Part shown: in pieces, positions 35,904 through 45,296 of the stretch
How the letters are laid out: the number at the start of each line of letters is the position of its first letter
How positions within the stretch are numbered: the stretch's first letter is position 1
Assembly (NCBI RefSeq): GCF_001314605.1
Contig: NZ_LIHP01000016.1
Span: forward strand, 186,001 to 250,000
Source of the DNA: Marinobacter sp. HL-58
GTDB taxonomy: Bacteria; Pseudomonadota; Gammaproteobacteria; Pseudomonadales; Oleiphilaceae
DNA length: 64,000 bases
Reading direction: 5' to 3'
Notes under the pieces: model-generated
What the model was told of the DNA's origin: nothing
What the model saw: only the letters and a program-made list of their open reading frames with translations
Databases searched by the model: none
Made by a program: the position numbers and the translations under genes

Positions 35904-36731
35904 TCACTCTTTGTATTCCACAAGGCTTTGAGCCTTGCCCAGTGCCAGGTCCAGCAGCATGCCTACCACCCCGATCATCAGGATGGAGAAGATCACACTG
36001 GCCAGGTCCAGGTTGTTCCATTCGTTCCACACGTAGTAGCCAATGCCGGTGCCGCCTACGAGCATTTCTGCAGCGACAATGACCAGCCAGGCAATGCCAA
36101 TGGAGATGCGCATACCCGTCAGGATGGTGGGTGCGGCCGCTGGCAATATCACGGTTATGGCGGTCCGGACGGGGCTCAGCTCATGGGTACGGGCGACATT
36201 GACCCAGTCCTCCCGAACATTCGCCACTCCGAAAGCCGTGTTCAGCAGCATCGGCCAGATGGAACAGATAAAGATCACGAAGATTGCCGACTTCTCGGAG
36301 TCCTGGATGATGAACAGTGCCAGCGGCATCCAGGCCAGGGGCGAGATCGGACGCAGCACCTGAATGTAGGGGTTCAGCGCCTTGTACATCAGCGGGGACA
36401 TGCCGATCAGGAACCCGACTGGCAGGGCAATGGCCATGGCTCCGATGAAACCGGTCAATACCCGGTAGATGGAATACGCCAGTTGAGTACCGATTCCCTT
36501 GTCGTTCGAGCCCCGGTCATAGAACGGGTCCGACAGCTCGTAAATTGCATGCTGGATGATTTCTGAAGGCGGCGGTACCCGCGCTTCCTCGTCTGCCCCT
36601 CCCATCAGCATTTCATATTCACTGAGATTTTCCTGGGGTGCGATCACCTGAGTTCCGAATTCCCAGATACCCAGGAACAGCACCAGAAATACCACTGACA
36701 AAAGGGCTGCACGTACATTTGTGGATGCCAT
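35904..36731 (-). CDS. cynB: nitrate/cyanate-type ABC transporter permease
   Basis: 275 residues with about six membrane spans. The ATPase-coupling EAA-like region is DWVNVARTHELSPVRTAITVILPAAAPTILTG. Resembles NrtB/CynB/CmpB, and has an unusual polar stretch after the first span (YEMLMGGADEEARVPPPSEI). Two bases after the substrate-binding gene and 18 bases before the ATPase gene, so one transcription unit. Confidence 0.87.
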   Translation of the reverse strand: MASTNVRAALLSVVFLVLFLGIWEFGTQVIAPQENLSEYEMLMGGADEEARVPPPSEIIQHAIYELSDPFYDRGSNDKGIGTQLAYSIYRVLTGFIGAMAIALPVGFLIGMSPLMYKALNPYIQVLRPISPLAWMPLALFIIQDSEKSAIFVIFICSIWPMLLNTAFGVANVREDWVNVARTHELSPVRTAITVILPAAAPTILTGMRISIGIAWLVIVAAEMLVGGTGIGYYVWNEWNNLDLASVIFSILMIGVVGMLLDLALGKAQSLVEYKE

Positions 36732-36733
36732 GA

Positions 36734-38155
36734 TCAGGACCTCCGGATATCAAAGCTCTGGACGTATTCCTCCGGCTTCTTGGGGTCGAAGGTTTTGCCC
36801 ATGATGGTGTGGTTCTTGTAGGTTTCAGTCGGAGCCGTGTAGCCCAGCTCTTCCATGACCTTGCGGGTTTCCCCGGCCACGTAGACCTGCTCCGCGATGT
36901 CCTGGTAATCCACATCGCCTTCGATATAGCCCCAGCGTTTCATCTGGGTCAGGATCCACACGCCCATGGAGTGCCAGGGGAAGGGGTCAAAGTCTATGCG
37001 GTCCGGCACGTTCTGCACCTCGCCAAGGCCATCCGCGTAACGCCCGGTGAGCACCTGCTGGATAACGGCAACGGGCTGGTTGAGGTAATTCTTCGGCGCA
37101 ATGGCTTCGGAGATTTCCTTACGGTTGTCAGCGTCCTGGGAATACTGGGTGGCATCGATGATCGCCCGCAGCAGTGCGCCGTAGGTGTTGGGATTCTCGG
37201 AGGCGAACTGCTGGCTGCAGGCAAAGGCGCAGCACGGGTGCCCTTCCCAGATGTCCTTGGTGAGGATGTGGATAAAGCCGACTTTTTCCCACACCGCCCG
37301 CTGGTTGAACGGATCCGGTGACAGATAGCCATCCAGGTTACCGGCGCGCAGGTTGGCGACCATCTCGGGTGGCGGCACCACGCGGATCTGCACGTCCTTG
37401 TCCGGATCAACACCATGCTCTGCAAGGTAGTAGCGCAGCAGGAAGTTATGCATGGAGTACTCGAAGGGCACCCCGAACTTGAAGCCCTTCCAGTCCTTCG
37501 GGTCGCGCTTGTCCTTGTGATCCACGTGCAGCACGATGGCCTGGCCGTTGATGTTCTCGACCGCCGGCATGATAAAACGCTTGGCACTGGAACCCGCGCC
37601 CATGGTCATGGCCAGGGGCATGGGAGTGAGCATGTGGGAGGCGTCGTATTCGCCGTTCAGGGATTTATCCCTTGCCACCGCCCAGCCGGCGGTTTTGGAC
37701 ACGTTCACGTCCAGGCCGTAACGCTCGTAGAAGCCCAGCGGGTGCGCCATGATGATGGGTGTGGCACAGGTGATAGGTACAAAACCGACGTTGAGTTTGG
37801 TTTTCTCAAGCTTACCCAGTGAGTCCTTCACGGCGGCCTTGGCCTTGTCCAGGGGGAAGACGCTGGATACCAGCGCCGCAGCAGTGCCCGCCCCCATCAT
37901 CTTCATGAAGCTTCGGCGACTGTGATCGTTGTGCCCGAATACGGAACGCACCACTGCACTTTCAATGGCCCGGTCCAGCATGGCTTCGGAGTCTGCAGGC
38001 CCGTCGTTCGCCTGCACCTGCCGCTGATCAGAAACTATCGGTAATTCGGAATCGGAGCCGGCCCTGGCGTTCGTGCAATCGTTGCATCCGCATTGCTTGG
38101 AATGGATAAGGGTCTGGTCACCGTCAAACGGATTACCCAGGCTTTTGATCGTCAT
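36734..38155 (-). CDS. cynA: NrtA/CmpA-type substrate-binding protein, Tat-exported
   Basis: 473 residues. A 78-residue N-terminal extension with CGCNDC (residues 22-27) precedes a twin-arginine signal SRRSFMK (Arg80-Arg81) with hydrophobic core and AKA cleavage region, so the protein is exported folded. The mature part matches the NrtA/CmpA family (VGFVPITCATPIIMAHPLGFYERYGLDV, GLDGYLSPDPFN-like DGYLSPDPFNQRAVW). The start at 38155 has a GGGGAGAG RBS; an upstream frame lacks one. First gene of the cynABDS-like operon. Confidence 0.86.
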   Translation of the reverse strand: MTIKSLGNPFDGDQTLIHSKQCGCNDCTNARAGSDSELPIVSDQRQVQANDGPADSEAMLDRAIESAVVRSVFGHNDHSRRSFMKMMGAGTAAALVSSVFPLDKAKAAVKDSLGKLEKTKLNVGFVPITCATPIIMAHPLGFYERYGLDVNVSKTAGWAVARDKSLNGEYDASHMLTPMPLAMTMGAGSSAKRFIMPAVENINGQAIVLHVDHKDKRDPKDWKGFKFGVPFEYSMHNFLLRYYLAEHGVDPDKDVQIRVVPPPEMVANLRAGNLDGYLSPDPFNQRAVWEKVGFIHILTKDIWEGHPCCAFACSQQFASENPNTYGALLRAIIDATQYSQDADNRKEISEAIAPKNYLNQPVAVIQQVLTGRYADGLGEVQNVPDRIDFDPFPWHSMGVWILTQMKRWGYIEGDVDYQDIAEQVYVAGETRKVMEELGYTAPTETYKNHTIMGKTFDPKKPEEYVQSFDIRRS

Positions 38156-38191
38156 GGCTCTCTCCCCATACTGGTACTTGACTGGTTCATT

Positions 38192-38208
38192 CGCACATAT
38201 TTGGTGCG
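38192..38208. promoter_or_regulatory. NtrC-like dyad CGCACA-N5-GGTGCG
   Basis: 17-base dyad close to the NtrC consensus TGCACY-N5-GGTGCA. It lies between the sigma-54 promoter (38268-38283) and the start of the operon (38155), i.e. inside the predicted leader, an uncommon place. It could link the operon to nitrogen status or be an operator of another regulator. Confidence 0.45.
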
Positions 38209-38267
38209 CAACGGATGCCTTCCGCGTTCCGGCCCGACACCCGTCACGAACGCCTGTCATTACCTAT

Positions 38268-38283
38268 CGCAGGGTTTGTGCCA
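38268..38283 (-). promoter_or_regulatory. sigma-54 promoter of the cyanate transport operon
   Basis: Read on the minus strand: TGGCACA-AACC-CTGCG, matching the -24/-12 consensus TGGCACG-N4-TTGCW with the invariant GG and GC ten bases apart. The start site would be near 38256, giving a leader of about 100 bases. Confidence 0.8.
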
Positions 38284-38351
38284 TGTTTCAGGAAATCAGT
38301 ATCCTTCTGTTTTTACTGATTTTATTCGATCACCCCTCTCTCCATGGCTGC

Positions 38352-38406
38352 CACGATATTTCGTAATCCACGAACCTTCGTAGTGAATTGCACGAATTCT
38401 CGTAGT
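38352..38406. promoter_or_regulatory. three activator dyads (CACGA-N4-TCGTA)
   Basis: Three 16-base sites at 38352-38367, 38369-38384 and 38391-38406 all read CACGA-N4-TCGTA-R-T. They lie about 70-140 bases upstream of the minus-strand sigma-54 promoter, the usual distance for enhancer sites, and directly abut the candidate sigma-54 element of the divergent activator gene. Confidence 0.8.
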
Positions 38407-38422
38407 TGGCATAACTATTGAT
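38407..38422 (+). promoter_or_regulatory. possible sigma-54 element before the activator gene
   Basis: TGGCATA-ACTA-TTGAT, with GG correct but GA instead of GC at -12. It touches the third activator dyad, so binding there would probably interfere, giving autorepression. The weak -12 makes this a tentative call. Confidence 0.45.
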
Positions 38423-38480
38423 CAGTAGTTTTTGTCTGTTCCCGGTATGCCCCGGGAACGCCCCTTAAAGGAAGCCTGCA

Positions 38481-40409
38481 ATGCCCGTTACGAGCACAGA
38501 GCCAACGACGCCAGGTACCGAGGCCATGTCCCCGCACTGGATCAATCACCTTCCGGAGCCGGCCGTGCTGGTTGATGCCGCCCTGGATGTGATTCTGGCT
38601 CTGAACACCGCGATGGCCAGATTACTGGGTTGCAGCCGGGGCAGCCTGGTCGGGCAACCCTGCACCAAACTGTTTCGGGACCAGCGCCCGCAACTGATCG
38701 CCTTCACCGAAGAAACCCTGTTTCGTGGCAATGCATGGAGCCGTGATTTCACGATCGAGCACCGGAGCGGGCGCGTTATCGAACTGGAGATCTCCGCCGC
38801 CCGTGCCGGTGAGGCCGAGGACCAGCATGTGCTGCTGCTGTTACGTGACCGTCAGTTGCTGAAAACCCTGCGCGAGCGACATGAGGTAAACCACTACCAT
38901 CGCGGCGGGCTACTGGAATGGCGGCGGGTAGCCGAACTGTTCAAGGACATGGAGCGGGAAAACCAGCTGATTCTCCATGCAGTGGGCGAAGGTATCTATG
39001 GCGTCGATGCCGAGGGGCGAACCACTTTTGTCAATCCTGCGGCAGAGCGCATGCTGGGCTGGCGCTATGATGAGTTGATGGGGCGCGTCGCCCACCGGGT
39101 CATGCACCATTCCCATGAGGACGGAACCCTCTATCCGCTGAAGGAATGCCCCATCTATGCCGCCTTTCGTGACGGCAGCGTTCACCGCGTGGGGGAAGAC
39201 TGGTTCTGGCGCAAGGATGGTTCCGGCTTTCCGGTTGAATACACCAGCACGCCAATCATGGATAACGGCCACCCCGTGGGTGCCGTGGTGGTTTTCCGGG
39301 ACATGTCGTCCCGGATGCAGGCCCAGAAAGAACTGCATCAGGCGCTGGAAGAAGTGGAAACCCTCAAACACCGGCTTGAGATCGAGAACGCGTATCTGCA
39401 AGAGGAGCTGAGCGCTGAATACCATTTCCACGAAATTGTCGGCCAGAGCGACGCCGTCAAAGGAATCGTCCGCCGAATCGGCCTGGTTGCCCCGACCGAT
39501 GCCAACGTACTGGTCACCGGCGAATCCGGTACTGGCAAGGAACTGATCGCACGGGCCATCCACCAGGCCAGTGACCGCAGGGACAGGCCGCTGATCCGGG
39601 TGAACTGTGCCGCTATCCCCAAGGATCTGTTCGAGAGCGAATTCTTTGGCCATGTCAAAGGTGCTTTCACGGGGGCATTCAGTGACCGCGTTGGCCGCTT
39701 CGAACTGGCCGACGGCGGCACCCTGTTTCTGGACGAAGTGGGAGAGATTCCCCTGGAGCTGCAGGGCAAGCTGCTCCGGGTGCTGCAGGACCAGCAATTC
39801 GAGCGCGTAGGCGAAAACCGGACCCGGGCAGTCAACGTGCGGGTAATCGCGGCCACCAATCGTGACCTCAGAGCCGAGATTCAGGAGAAAAATTTCCGTG
39901 AAGATCTGTATTTCCGGCTCAATGTGTTTCCCATCGAGTCGGTACCGCTGCGCAAGCGTATCGAAGATATTCCGATGCTGGCCCAGGAATTCCTGGAGAG
40001 AGCCTGCGTAAAGTTCAACCGCCCCCGCCTGACGCTGCGGACCGGTGATGTGGAACTCCTCAAGCAGTATCACTGGCCGGGCAATGTCAGGGAGCTGGAG
40101 AATGTGATTGAAAGGCAGGTCATTACTGCCGACCGCCACCTGGATTTCGACCTGCCGGGCCAGGATGACTTGCCGGGCGAGGCCCGGGGCGAAACACCCC
40201 TGCGACATTCCGGTTCAAGGGTCATGACGGAGCAGGAGTTGCAGGCCCTTGAAATCGCCAACCTGGTCGAAGCCCTGACCGCAACCGGTGGCCGGGTTTT
40301 TGGTGATGACGGTGCGGCCGCCATGCTGTGCATGAAACCCACCACCCTGGCCTCCCGGCTGAAAAAACTGAAAATCAGCCCGGCGGATTTCAGAGCGAGT
40401 CAGACGTAA
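38481..40409 (+). CDS. sigma-54-dependent activator with PAS sensor domains
   Basis: 642 residues. PAS domain at about 22-125, second PAS at about 160-275 with a long His-rich insertion ([12 protein letters not shown]), coiled coil, then the AAA+ domain with Walker A GESGTGKE (347-354), GAFTGA (394-399), the sigma-54 contact loop, Walker [10 protein letters not shown], and a C-terminal Fis-like HTH ([19 protein letters not shown]). No receiver domain, so it senses a small molecule or redox state directly. Divergent from the cyanate operon and thus its likely activator. RBS AAGGAAG. Confidence 0.93.
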   Translation: MPVTSTEPTTPGTEAMSPHWINHLPEPAVLVDAALDVILALNTAMARLLGCSRGSLVGQPCTKLFRDQRPQLIAFTEETLFRGNAWSRDFTIEHRSGRVIELEISAARAGEAEDQHVLLLLRDRQLLKTLRERHEVNHYHRGGLLEWRRVAELFKDMERENQLILHAVGEGIYGVDAEGRTTFVNPAAERMLGWRYDELMGRVAHRVMHHSHEDGTLYPLKECPIYAAFRDGSVHRVGEDWFWRKDGSGFPVEYTSTPIMDNGHPVGAVVVFRDMSSRMQAQKELHQALEEVETLKHRLEIENAYLQEELSAEYHFHEIVGQSDAVKGIVRRIGLVAPTDANVLVTGESGTGKELIARAIHQASDRRDRPLIRVNCAAIPKDLFESEFFGHVKGAFTGAFSDRVGRFELADGGTLFLDEVGEIPLELQGKLLRVLQDQQFERVGENRTRAVNVRVIAATNRDLRAEIQEKNFREDLYFRLNVFPIESVPLRKRIEDIPMLAQEFLERACVKFNRPRLTLRTGDVELLKQYHWPGNVRELENVIERQVITADRHLDFDLPGQDDLPGEARGETPLRHSGSRVMTEQELQALEIANLVEALTATGGRVFGDDGAAAMLCMKPTTLASRLKKLKISPADFRASQT

Positions 40410-41733
40410 TACCCAACTGTGCCAGTGCGTAGGTCAGCACGATCCAGAGCACCATCACCAGTGGCAGGTAACGGCCAACCAGGTAGATTCGCCATTCCCA
40501 CCAGCGGCTCTCGGTACCCAGCACGGTTCGTATCTGCTGGGGCGGTATAAACCAGCAGAACAGCGCGGCACCCAGCACGCCGGAGAAGATAATTACATTT
40601 CCACCTGCAATCCGGTCCACCACATCCAGCACCGGGTCACCGGCGATGGTCCATTCCATCGGGGTAAAACTCAGCGCCGAGGCACTGCCCAGGACCAGCA
40701 TCACCACAGTCACAATCGACACGGCGGCGGTGTTACTCAGCCGGAATTCCTCGGCCACAGCCGCAATCATGACTTTCAGGCCGGCGAGGCTGGAGCTGAA
40801 GGCGGCCGCAAAAAAAAGACCGAAAAACAGGATGCCCACCCAGTAACCACCTGTCATATCCTCGAAGACCCGGGGCATGGTCACGAAAGCCAGTTGACTG
40901 CCTTCTGTCGGCTCAAGCCCGAAACTGAACACAAACGGAAAGATCATCCAGCCCGCCAGCAGGGCTACACTGGTTTCGGTACCCGCCACAATCATGCAGG
41001 CCCGGGGGACGTGGGTCTGGCGCGGGATAAAACTGCCATAGGTCACCAGATATCCCTGCCCGATAGCCAGGGTATAGAACGCCTGCCCGAAGGCGAAAGC
41101 CCAGAGCTTGCCGTCGGCCATGCGGCTCCAGTCAACCTGGAAGAAAAAATCCTTGGTCTGTGCCCATCCCGGCGTTGAACTGGCAAAGATCACCAACCCT
41201 ATGACCACCACCAGCAACACCGGCATCAGTATCTTGGACATCAGCTCGATGGCGCTGACATCCCTGGCCAGAACCAGCGCTGCCAGAAGGGTAACGGTGA
41301 TAAAATACCACAGGGAATTGAACCCGCCGGTGAAGCCGTCGAACACCCGCAGGTCATCACGTGCCGCGTCCACGGCGTAGCCAAGGGTCCAGCCGGTAAT
41401 CACCAGATAATAGCTGGTAATAGCCATGGTGATCAGCACCACGAACCAGCCGTATACCGCGCCGAACCGGTTTACCTGGCGGTAAGTCTGCACGGTGCTG
41501 CCTTTCGACAACCTGCCGGCAGAGACTTCCAGAATCATGATGGGAAGCACCACCAGAATAAGGGCGGTCAGGTAGGCAACGACAAATGCGCCACCACCAT
41601 TCTCCCCCACCATGTAGGGGAACCGCCACAGATTGCCCAAACCGACTGCAGCAGCCGCCATGGAAGCGATGAAGGCCGGTTCGGAACTCCACTGCTTGCG
41701 GGATTCTTCAATGAATTCGTGTTTTCTGGTCAT
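40390..41733 (-). CDS. sodium-dependent transporter of the NSS (SNF) family
   Basis: 447 residues, about 11-12 spans. N-terminal [36 protein letters not shown] (split: [18 protein letters not shown] is the signature) with the Na+ and substrate-site residues. NSS transporters import amino acids or related solutes with sodium. Its ATG overlaps the proline racemase-family gene upstream by four bases, so the likely substrate is a proline derivative. Its end overlaps the sigma-54 activator gene by 20 bases on the opposite strand. Confidence 0.92.
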   Translation of the reverse strand: MTRKHEFIEESRKQWSSEPAFIASMAAAAVGLGNLWRFPYMVGENGGGAFVVAYLTALILVVLPIMILEVSAGRLSKGSTVQTYRQVNRFGAVYGWFVVLITMAITSYYLVITGWTLGYAVDAARDDLRVFDGFTGGFNSLWYFITVTLLAALVLARDVSAIELMSKILMPVLLVVVIGLVIFASSTPGWAQTKDFFFQVDWSRMADGKLWAFAFGQAFYTLAIGQGYLVTYGSFIPRQTHVPRACMIVAGTETSVALLAGWMIFPFVFSFGLEPTEGSQLAFVTMPRVFEDMTGGYWVGILFFGLFFAAAFSSSLAGLKVMIAAVAEEFRLSNTAAVSIVTVVMLVLGSASALSFTPMEWTIAGDPVLDVVDRIAGGNVIIFSGVLGAALFCWFIPPQQIRTVLGTESRWWEWRIYLVGRYLPLVMVLWIVLTYALAQLGITSDSL

Positions 41734-42773
41734 TCCGGATGTGCGCTGGTCAGAATATGTGTGAGCCCCCCGCAGTCAACCATGGGGTCGTCACAGTTTA
41801 CGATGATGTCCGCCCGGTTCAGTACGTAGCTCTTGCCGGTAATGGTATTCTCAACCACCTCATGCTGCCCTTCCTGACGCACGCCGGTTAATTCGCCGAT
41901 GAACCCGGTCTCCCGCAGGGAGACGGTCTCAAGCCGGTCACCCGGGCTGATGGTGCCCTCGTAGTGCATCAGTGCCAGCCGTGCGGAGGTGCCCGTGCCA
42001 GTGGTGCTGCGACAGATTACCCCGGGATGGACATAGGTTGCCGAACGGGAGCGGTATGAATGGTCAGAAAGTTGCTCCACCGGCCCCATGAAATGGAGGA
42101 AAGGCAGGGGACCAACATCCCCGAGCGTGTAATGGGAAAAACCCCGCTCCGCCTGGATCGCTTCGATAATATGGCCGGCACATTCACTGAGCCTGCGCTC
42201 CTCGTCCAGGGTCAGGAAGAATCCCAGGCTGGTTGCGTCCACCAGGGCGTAGAAACCGCCACTGTACGCCACGCTGTAGGTGACGTTGCCGATCGAAGGC
42301 ACATGAATGCTTGCCTTGTAGGTATCGATGTAACTGGGAAGCCCTTCGCAGGTGATGGCCTCCACCACATTGTCCCGGACCAGGGCATCAATGTGGACCA
42401 GGCCAGCCGGGGCTTCCAGGGTAAAGCTTTGCCAGCCCTCACGCTTGCGGACGATGCCCGACTCAAGCACCGCTGTCGCCGTGCAGATGGTATTGGAGCC
42501 GGAGTATATCGGGTAACCCATCACCTCCATGATGATGTAGCCGGCAACGGCTTCCGGGTCCGTCGGTGGTACCAGCAGGTCCACGGACATTTCCGGAATA
42601 CCATAGGGCTCCTCAAGCAGGAGCCTGCGCAGGCCATCCGCCTCGTCCCGCAGGTATTCCATCTGGGCGCGCACGGTTGCTCCGGGAAGCGAGCGTATCC
42701 CCCCGGTCACAATCCGGCTTACATCGCCCCCGGCATGGGTATCCATCAATTGCAATTTCAATTCTGGCTGCAT
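41730..42773 (-). CDS. proline racemase family enzyme with Ser/Thr active-site pair
   Basis: 347 residues. The family's first catalytic Cys motif is replaced by YSGSNTICTATAVLESG (Ser), and the second by RSTTGTGTSARLAL (Thr). Classic racemases and hydroxyproline epimerases use Cys/Cys; Thr at the second site is typical of trans-3-hydroxy-L-proline dehydratases. The reaction is therefore more likely dehydration or another variant than racemisation. The ATG at 42773 has GGAGAAG upstream and overlaps the previous stop (TAATG). In operon with a dehydrogenase and an NSS transporter. Confidence 0.85.
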   Translation of the reverse strand: MQPELKLQLMDTHAGGDVSRIVTGGIRSLPGATVRAQMEYLRDEADGLRRLLLEEPYGIPEMSVDLLVPPTDPEAVAGYIIMEVMGYPIYSGSNTICTATAVLESGIVRKREGWQSFTLEAPAGLVHIDALVRDNVVEAITCEGLPSYIDTYKASIHVPSIGNVTYSVAYSGGFYALVDATSLGFFLTLDEERRLSECAGHIIEAIQAERGFSHYTLGDVGPLPFLHFMGPVEQLSDHSYRSRSATYVHPGVICRSTTGTGTSARLALMHYEGTISPGDRLETVSLRETGFIGELTGVRQEGQHEVVENTITGKSYVLNRADIIVNCDDPMVDCGGLTHILTSAHPE

Positions 42774-43921
42774 TATGACTTCTCCAGGGCAAACGGGGCG
42801 CCGTGTTCGTCCCACTGGGCATCCGGGACAATCACGATCTTGCCCAGGTAGTTGCTGTTACGGTTAACGAAATAACGCTCGGCTTCGTGCAGTTCCGAGA
42901 GCCTGAAGGCCGCGTGAAGCACCGGTTTCAGCTGCCCGCTGCGGATCCAGGCAACCAGTTGCTCCGCTTCCTCACGGGTACCGTGTGACACGCCGAAGAT
43001 CTGAACCTGGTAAAGGTAGATCCGGGTCCACATGATTTCACTGAGATTACCTGCACTGGCACCGGCTATGCTCAGACGGGGATAGTCGCCCCGGCTGTTC
43101 ATGTCGAAAATCATGGTGTCGATGAACTTGTCTGTCATCTCGCCGCCTGCCAGGTCCATGACCGCGTCGACAGGCCTGCCACCGGTTACAGCTCGAACCT
43201 TGTCGGTAAAGTTGGTCATATCGGAGCGGTCCAGAACCGCGGCGGCACCCAGCTTCAGCAGTGCCTCGGCCTTGTCCTGCTGGCTCAGGGCATAGGGAAC
43301 GGCGCCCATAATACGACACAGCTGGATCAGTGCGGTGCCGACACCGCCACTGGCCCCGGTTACGAGTATGTGCTCACCGGCCTTCACCCGGGCAGAGGTA
43401 AGCATATGCAGGGCTGTCTGATAGGAACACATTCCCATGGACGCCAGTTCGGCATCCGCTAGGTCGGTATTCCCGATGTAATGGAACTGGTCGGACGGCA
43501 CGGCAATGTATTCGGCAAATCCACCATCGGCACCGTGGCCGTAGTAGTCCGGAGTCAGGTTGATGTCCCGGCGCTCATCGGCATAAAGATTGAAATCCAG
43601 CAGGCCTCGCTGGCCTACCCTTGCCTCATCAACACCCTCCCCCACTGCGACAATATGTCCGACAACGTCCGCCCCCTGGATTCGGGGAAAGGTCAGGGTT
43701 GGCGACCCGCCCATCTGGAAGGAGGTGACTTCCCCCTTCTCTCGGGTGGGGTAGAGACCTTCACGGGCTTTACGGTCGGTGTTGTTCTTGGCCGTGGCGG
43801 TTATCCGTACAAGCACTTCTCCCGGGTCGGGTTCGGGAGTGGGTACGTCCTCGGCGTATTCCAGTTTTTCAATGCCACCGTGGCCGGTGAGCAGCATGGC
43901 TTTCATGGTCTTTGGGATCAT
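42773..43921 (-). CDS. zinc-independent MDR-type alcohol dehydrogenase/quinone oxidoreductase
   Basis: 382 residues, medium-chain dehydrogenase fold: GroES-like N-terminal domain (GEVLVRITATAKNNTDRKAREG), NAD(P)-binding motif VTGASGGVGTALIQL, and a C-terminal NRNSNYLGKIVIVP. The Cys/His zinc ligands of classical ADH are not in place, which points to the quinone-oxidoreductase branch. First gene of a three-gene operon with the proline racemase-family enzyme and the NSS transporter. RBS AGGAG ten bases before the ATG. Confidence 0.88.
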   Translation of the reverse strand: MIPKTMKAMLLTGHGGIEKLEYAEDVPTPEPDPGEVLVRITATAKNNTDRKAREGLYPTREKGEVTSFQMGGSPTLTFPRIQGADVVGHIVAVGEGVDEARVGQRGLLDFNLYADERRDINLTPDYYGHGADGGFAEYIAVPSDQFHYIGNTDLADAELASMGMCSYQTALHMLTSARVKAGEHILVTGASGGVGTALIQLCRIMGAVPYALSQQDKAEALLKLGAAAVLDRSDMTNFTDKVRAVTGGRPVDAVMDLAGGEMTDKFIDTMIFDMNSRGDYPRLSIAGASAGNLSEIMWTRIYLYQVQIFGVSHGTREEAEQLVAWIRSGQLKPVLHAAFRLSELHEAERYFVNRNSNYLGKIVIVPDAQWDEHGAPFALEKS

Positions 43922-43966
43922 GGGCTTTCTGCTCCTGTATTTGCTGGGTATTGCTTCAGAATAACA

Positions 43967-45079
43967 CTATCGCGCAATGACTTTGTAAATCGGGCGGAGC
44001 CTCGGAATCTGTTTGAGAATAACCTGGATTACCGTCATCAGGGGCACAGCCAGCAGAACCCCGACCGGCCCCCACAGCCAACCCCAGAAGAAGATGGAGA
44101 CGAAGATAATGACCGGGTTGATGGCCATTCGGAATCCGTGGATCCAGGGTTCAATGAAGAAGCCGATCAGGGAAGTAAGGGCCAGATAGCCAACCGGGGC
44201 AATGGCCATCATCCACAGGGTGTCGAGGCTGGTCGCGGAGACCACTGCCAGAAGGGTAATGGTAAGAATTACGCCCAGGTAGGGAATGAACCGGGCAAGG
44301 CCGGCGACCAGTCCCCATACAACGGGATCCGGCAGACCTACGGCCCAGGACACAAGGCCGGTTGCGGTGCCCACCAGCAGGTTACTGAGGCTGAGTACCG
44401 CCAGGTACTGGGCGATCTGCTGCTGGGAGTCACGGGCGATATGGAGCACGTTCCGTCGTTGCCCCCGGGGTAGCTGGCGCACGAAATTCTGGATAATGCG
44501 GTCGCCACCCACCAGCAGGAAGTATGTCAGAGCCAGAGCCAGGGCGAGGCCGGCAGCACCGTTGCGGGCTTTGGTTACCAGCTGGTTTCGCCAGGAGTCG
44601 GTTTGCAGCACGACCGTGTTGGTGGTGCCTTTCTCCCCGTCCTCTTCAGAGAGTTCATCCATCGACTCTTCCACCTTCTTGGCGGATTCGTTGACCTTGT
44701 CGATCTGGGTTTTGAGGCCACTCTCACCCACCAGCAGTCGCGAGATGCCCTGCGGCGCCTGTTGTGCCCACTCCAGGGCGGGCGTGGCAACCGCAACCCC
44801 GACGCCAACGAGCCCGGCCAGAACCAGGATCACCAGCACCAGCGCGCTGAGAACCCTCGGAATTCCGGCTTTCTCATAGGCTTTTTTGACCAGCGGAAAC
44901 AGCAGCAGGCTGGTCAGAATAGCCAGCACGATAGGCAATACAATCTGATGGGCAAGGTAAAGGGTATAGAGTATGCCCAGAGCAAACAGTCCATTGAGAG
45001 GCGTGGCGAGATCCGAGCGGACCGGCTTTTCGCTGCCGGGTTCGGTGGCCGGTTGAGTATTCTCTTTGTCGTCGTCCAT
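43967..45079 (-). CDS. AI-2E family transporter
   Basis: 370 residues. A polar, acidic N-terminus of about 25 residues, then about eight hydrophobic segments with the family's central glycine-rich region (LVSWAVGLPDPVVWGLVAGLARFIPYLG; the GLPDPVVWG and IPYLG motifs). These proteins export small molecules or act as Na+/H+ antiporters; only a few export AI-2. An acidic insertion (ESMDELSEEDGEK) lies in the loop after the third span. Ends 45 bases before the dehydrogenase operon. Confidence 0.9.
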   Translation of the reverse strand: MDDDKENTQPATEPGSEKPVRSDLATPLNGLFALGILYTLYLAHQIVLPIVLAILTSLLLFPLVKKAYEKAGIPRVLSALVLVILVLAGLVGVGVAVATPALEWAQQAPQGISRLLVGESGLKTQIDKVNESAKKVEESMDELSEEDGEKGTTNTVVLQTDSWRNQLVTKARNGAAGLALALALTYFLLVGGDRIIQNFVRQLPRGQRRNVLHIARDSQQQIAQYLAVLSLSNLLVGTATGLVSWAVGLPDPVVWGLVAGLARFIPYLGVILTITLLAVVSATSLDTLWMMAIAPVGYLALTSLIGFFIEPWIHGFRMAINPVIIFVSIFFWGWLWGPVGVLLAVPLMTVIQVILKQIPRLRPIYKVIAR

Positions 45080-45162
45080 GCAGGTCAGAGCACCTTTGAT
45101 GTCGGATTTTGTGTGTGCCGGGCTTGGGGCTGCGGAGTGAGTGTACCTGCCGGATGCCTGTC

Positions 45163-45202
45163 AATCAGCCCAAATCAGTCCCAATCAGCCCCAATCAGCC
45201 CC
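45163..45202. repeat. 10-bp tandem repeat, four copies
   Basis: AATCAGCCCM repeated four times with one substitution (AGTCC in copy 2), in the gap between the AI-2E gene and the SRPBCC gene. Too short and uniform to be a CRISPR array; either slippage product or a site array. Confidence 0.75.
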
Positions 45203-45296
45203 TTTCGGGCCAGAGCCCGGTCATCGTTGCCCTACGACTTTTGTTGTAGCACATAACCGGATACTCTGTCTGAAACAGTCTCTTAAGAGTGAGGTT

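Noticed and set aside
38910..40208. Minus-strand open frame opposite the sigma-54 activator
   Set aside because: Shadow of the activator gene, which has intact AAA+ motifs on the plus strand.
45163..45202. CRISPR array
   Set aside because: Repeat unit is 10 bases without spacers, and no cas genes occur in the window.
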